Assembly: GCF_001519075.1 (NCBI RefSeq)
Contig: NZ_KQ954244.1
Coordinates: 1,505,934-1,569,933 of the forward strand
DNA length: 64,000 nt
Direction of reading: 5' to 3'
Source of the DNA: Novosphingobium fuchskuhlense
GTDB lineage: Bacteria > Pseudomonadota > Alphaproteobacteria > Sphingomonadales > Sphingomonadaceae
Part shown: piece by piece, positions 61,864-64,000 of the stretch
How positions within the stretch are numbered: position 1 is the first letter of the stretch
Layout: the number at the start of each line of letters is the position of its first letter
Program-made: the position numbers and the translations under genes
The notes under the pieces: generated by a model
What the model saw: only the letters and a program-made list of their open reading frames with translations
The model's database searches: none
Told to the model about the DNA's origin: nothing

Positions 61864-63429
61864 ATGCGTGCCATTGATTACTTCGACCGCGGCCATGACC
61901 GCGATCCTTCGCGCCTCGCGATCATCGACACCGAGAGCGGCCTCAAGCTGACGTTCGCCGAGACCAAGGCGCTTTCCGAGCGGATTGCCGCCGCGCTGCA
62001 GAAGCACGGGTTCGAGAACCAGGACCTCCTGGGCCTCTACGGCCCGAACGACGGCATGCTGCTGGTGGTGGTGCTGGCGATGTGGCGCGCCAACGGCAAG
62101 TGGATCCCGGTCAACACCCGCAACGCGATCGAGGCCAATGCGGCCTATATCAACTACGTGCGGCTGAAGTGGATGGTCTACCACTCGTCGAAGGCGGACG
62201 AGGTGCAACAATTGAAGGACCTGTGCCCCACGCTGCAGCACTTCGTGTGCCTCGACCAGCGCATGGGCGATGATCCCAGCCTTGAGGAATTCATGGCCGG
62301 GGTGAGCGAGGCCGATTTCGTCGAGCCCGAGACCGACGCGTTCGGCAACCTCATGGACATGGTCGGCATTTTCCCGACCGGAGGCACCACGGGGCCTTCC
62401 AAGGGCGCGAACGTGACGAACCTCGGTTGGGGCACGATGATCGAGACAGCGGCGGACGGCATGGGCGGGCGCACCGACAATCCGGTCGCGCTGGTTTCCG
62501 CGCCGATCACCCACGCCGCAGGCCCGATCGCGCTTTCGACCATGAGCCTTGGCGCGACGCAGGTGATCCTGCCCGGCTTCGATGCCGAGGACGTGCTGCG
62601 TACGATCGAGGAATACAAGGTCACGCACATGTACCTGCCGCCGACGGCGATGTACCAGTGCCTCGCCAGCCCCGAGATCGGCAAGCACGACTACTCGTCG
62701 CTGAAGATCTTCATCCTCGTCGGCTCGCCCTGCAGCCCGGAAAAGCTGCGCCAGGCAGTCGACATCTTCGGGCCCTGCATGTGCCAGGCCTATGGCCAGG
62801 TCGAATGCCCGATGATCGTCGCGTGGTTCCCGCCCGAGGACGTGGCACGCTTCGCCAAGGAAGCGCCCGAGAAGCTGGCGTCCTGCGGGAAGCCGACGCG
62901 GTCGATCAAGGTCACCCTGATGGACGACGACGGCCAGCACATGCCGCTGGGCGAGGCCGGCGAGATCTGCGTGCGCGGCGCGCTGGTGACGCATTCGTAC
63001 TTCGAAAAGCCCGAGGAAACCGCCGAAATCCGAAAGTTCGGCTGGCACCACACGGGCGACGTCGGCAAGTTCGATGCGGACGGCTACCTCTATATCGTCG
63101 ACCGCAAGAAGGACATGGTCGTCTCCGGCGGGTTCAACGTGTTCACCGCGGAAGTCGAGGCGGCGGTGACCGAACTCGCCGCGGTGCGTGAGGCCTGCGT
63201 GTTCGGCATTCCGCACGAGAAGTGGGGTGAGCAGGTCCACGCCGTGGTCGTTGCCGAGGGCATCACCGGCGAGGAGATCATCGCCTATACCAAGCAGCGC
63301 CTCGGCGGGGTGAAGGCGCCGAAGTCGGTCGAGTTCATCGATGCGATCCCGCGGACTGCCGCGGGCAAGATGGACAAGAAGGCTCTGCGCAAAAAATACT
63401 GGGGCGATGCGCAGCGTATGGTGAATTGA
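61864..63429 (+). CDS. AMP-forming acyl-CoA synthetase (aromatic or aliphatic acid ligase)
   Basis: 521 residues of the ANL superfamily. The phosphate loop is IFPTGGTTGPSKGAN (variant of YTSGTTGxPKG), A5 is CQAYGQVECP, A8 has HHTGDVGKFDADGYLYIVDRKKDM and the catalytic lysine is in PRTAAGKMDKKALRKK. It activates an acid with CoA in the cytosol, possibly a phenylpropanoid acid produced by the aldehyde dehydrogenase. It is the third gene of the GST operon. Confidence 0.88.
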   Translation: MRAIDYFDRGHDRDPSRLAIIDTESGLKLTFAETKALSERIAAALQKHGFENQDLLGLYGPNDGMLLVVVLAMWRANGKWIPVNTRNAIEANAAYINYVRLKWMVYHSSKADEVQQLKDLCPTLQHFVCLDQRMGDDPSLEEFMAGVSEADFVEPETDAFGNLMDMVGIFPTGGTTGPSKGANVTNLGWGTMIETAADGMGGRTDNPVALVSAPITHAAGPIALSTMSLGATQVILPGFDAEDVLRTIEEYKVTHMYLPPTAMYQCLASPEIGKHDYSSLKIFILVGSPCSPEKLRQAVDIFGPCMCQAYGQVECPMIVAWFPPEDVARFAKEAPEKLASCGKPTRSIKVTLMDDDGQHMPLGEAGEICVRGALVTHSYFEKPEETAEIRKFGWHHTGDVGKFDADGYLYIVDRKKDMVVSGGFNVFTAEVEAAVTELAAVREACVFGIPHEKWGEQVHAVVVAEGITGEEIIAYTKQRLGGVKAPKSVEFIDAIPRTAAGKMDKKALRKKYWGDAQRMVN

Positions 63430-63516
63430 CCCATGGCGGTTTAATTGAGGGTGGTTTAAACAGCCGGTTAAAGCGATCCGGGAAGGCATCGGACCGAGAG
63501 GAGAGGGTGAGTAGAT

Positions 63517-64000
63517 ATGCGCGTTTCGTTTGTTCGCAAGCTGGCCATGGCATCGGTGCTCGCCCTTTCGGTGGGGGCGGTGGCCCAATCGGGCGCGATG
63601 GCCGGGGTGACCGAGGCCATGCTGCGCAACGTGCCGGCTGGCGAATGGCTGAGCTATGGCCGTGACTACGCCGAGCAGCGCTATTCGCCGCTGACGCTGA
63701 TCAACGAATACAACGTCGATCAACTGGGCCTTGCCTGGTCTGCCGACCTCGATACGGCGCGCGGGCAGGAAGCCACCCCTCTGGTGCACGATGGCGTGCT
63801 CTACGTCTCGACCGCCTGGTCGATGGTCAAGGCCTACGACGCCAAGACCGGCAAGCCGCTGTGGGCCTTCGATCCCAAGGTGCCGCGCGAAACGCTGGTG
63901 CGCACCTGCTGCGATGCGGTGAACCGGGGCGTGGCGCTCTATGGCGACAAGGTCTTCGTGGCGGCGCTCGACGGGCGCCTCATCGCGCTCGACCAGAAGA
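63517..64000 (+). CDS. PQQ-dependent dehydrogenase, N-terminal fragment
   Basis: The first 161 codons only; the gene continues past the window. A signal peptide (VSFVRKLAMASVLALSVGAVAQ) leads to EWLSYGRDYAEQRYSPLTLI, GLAWSADLDTARGQEATPLV and the adjacent cysteines 131-132 (RTCCDAVNRG), so it is a second quinoprotein alcohol dehydrogenase, similar to the one at 54854 in the same positions. Whether it has a heme domain and which metal type it uses cannot be seen. AGAGGAGAGGG precedes ATG 63517. Confidence 0.85.
   Translation, partial: MRVSFVRKLAMASVLALSVGAVAQSGAMAGVTEAMLRNVPAGEWLSYGRDYAEQRYSPLTLINEYNVDQLGLAWSADLDTARGQEATPLVHDGVLYVSTAWSMVKAYDAKTGKPLWAFDPKVPRETLVRTCCDAVNRGVALYGDKVFVAALDGRLIALDQK

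Overview
The window is a high-GC chromosomal segment from an alphaproteobacterium of the order Sphingomonadales, most likely Novosphingobium or a close relative. The evidence is the housekeeping order (NifU-like, RutE-like nitroreductase, tsaB, rimI, mucR, Fur family, plsC, miaB), many TonB receptors and catabolic genes, and a complete Sphingobium-type lig pathway. This assignment is inferred from gene content only. No rRNA, tRNA, CRISPR array, insertion sequence or phage gene was recognised.

Layout. (1) 1-7 kb: minus-strand housekeeping block, with a secreted repeat protein and a phospholipid-methyltransferase-like gene between plsC and miaB. (2) 7-16.4 kb: secreted FKBP isomerase, two-repeat M16 peptidase, GFA protein, two coupled membrane proteins, class II DAHP synthase, and a divergent pair (TauD-type dioxygenase and a sulfotransferase-like protein). 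(3) 16.4-25.3 kb: an RTX protein, then a plus-strand peptide/amide hydrolase group (S9 peptidase, two amidohydrolases, Tat-exported amidase). (4) 25.3-28.7 kb: the potassium transporter Kup, divergent from an unusual KdpD-KdpE hybrid that keeps the membrane/GAF part of the sensor and the DNA-binding domain of the regulator but lacks the kinase ATPase and receiver domains. (5) 28.7-37.5 kb: the protocatechuate/gallate 4,5-cleavage pathway as two divergent operons, ligK-ligU-ligI and a DUF1932 dehydrogenase-ligJ-ligA-ligB-ligC, around a LysR-family gene with two DNA-binding domains; a CmcJ/NvfI-type oxidoreductase follows ligC. (6) 37.5-64 kb: a peripheral catabolic island with two TonB receptors, a lignostilbene-type oxygenase, NmrA and BLUF proteins, dienelactone hydrolase, a LigD/LigL-like dehydrogenase, an MHS transporter, a MarR regulator, aldehyde dehydrogenase, several NTF2-fold proteins, a PQQ quinohemoprotein, a 4-cresol-dehydrogenase-type flavoprotein with its cytochrome c, two GST-family proteins (one clearly LigF-like), an acyl-CoA ligase and the start of a second PQQ enzyme.

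How it may work together. The island carries enzyme types used to import, oxidise and split lignin- or stilbene-type phenolics (periplasmic alcohol/alkylphenol oxidation, C-alpha oxidation, glutathione ether cleavage, double-bond cleavage, aldehyde oxidation, CoA activation), and the neighbouring lig operons would take protocatechuate or gallate to pyruvate and oxaloacetate. Six promoter regions between 40.2 and 60.2 kb share a palindrome close to CTAACAATTGRTAG, one of them upstream of both the MarR gene and its divergent TonB receptor. This suggests one regulon. The substrate is not determined by the sequence.
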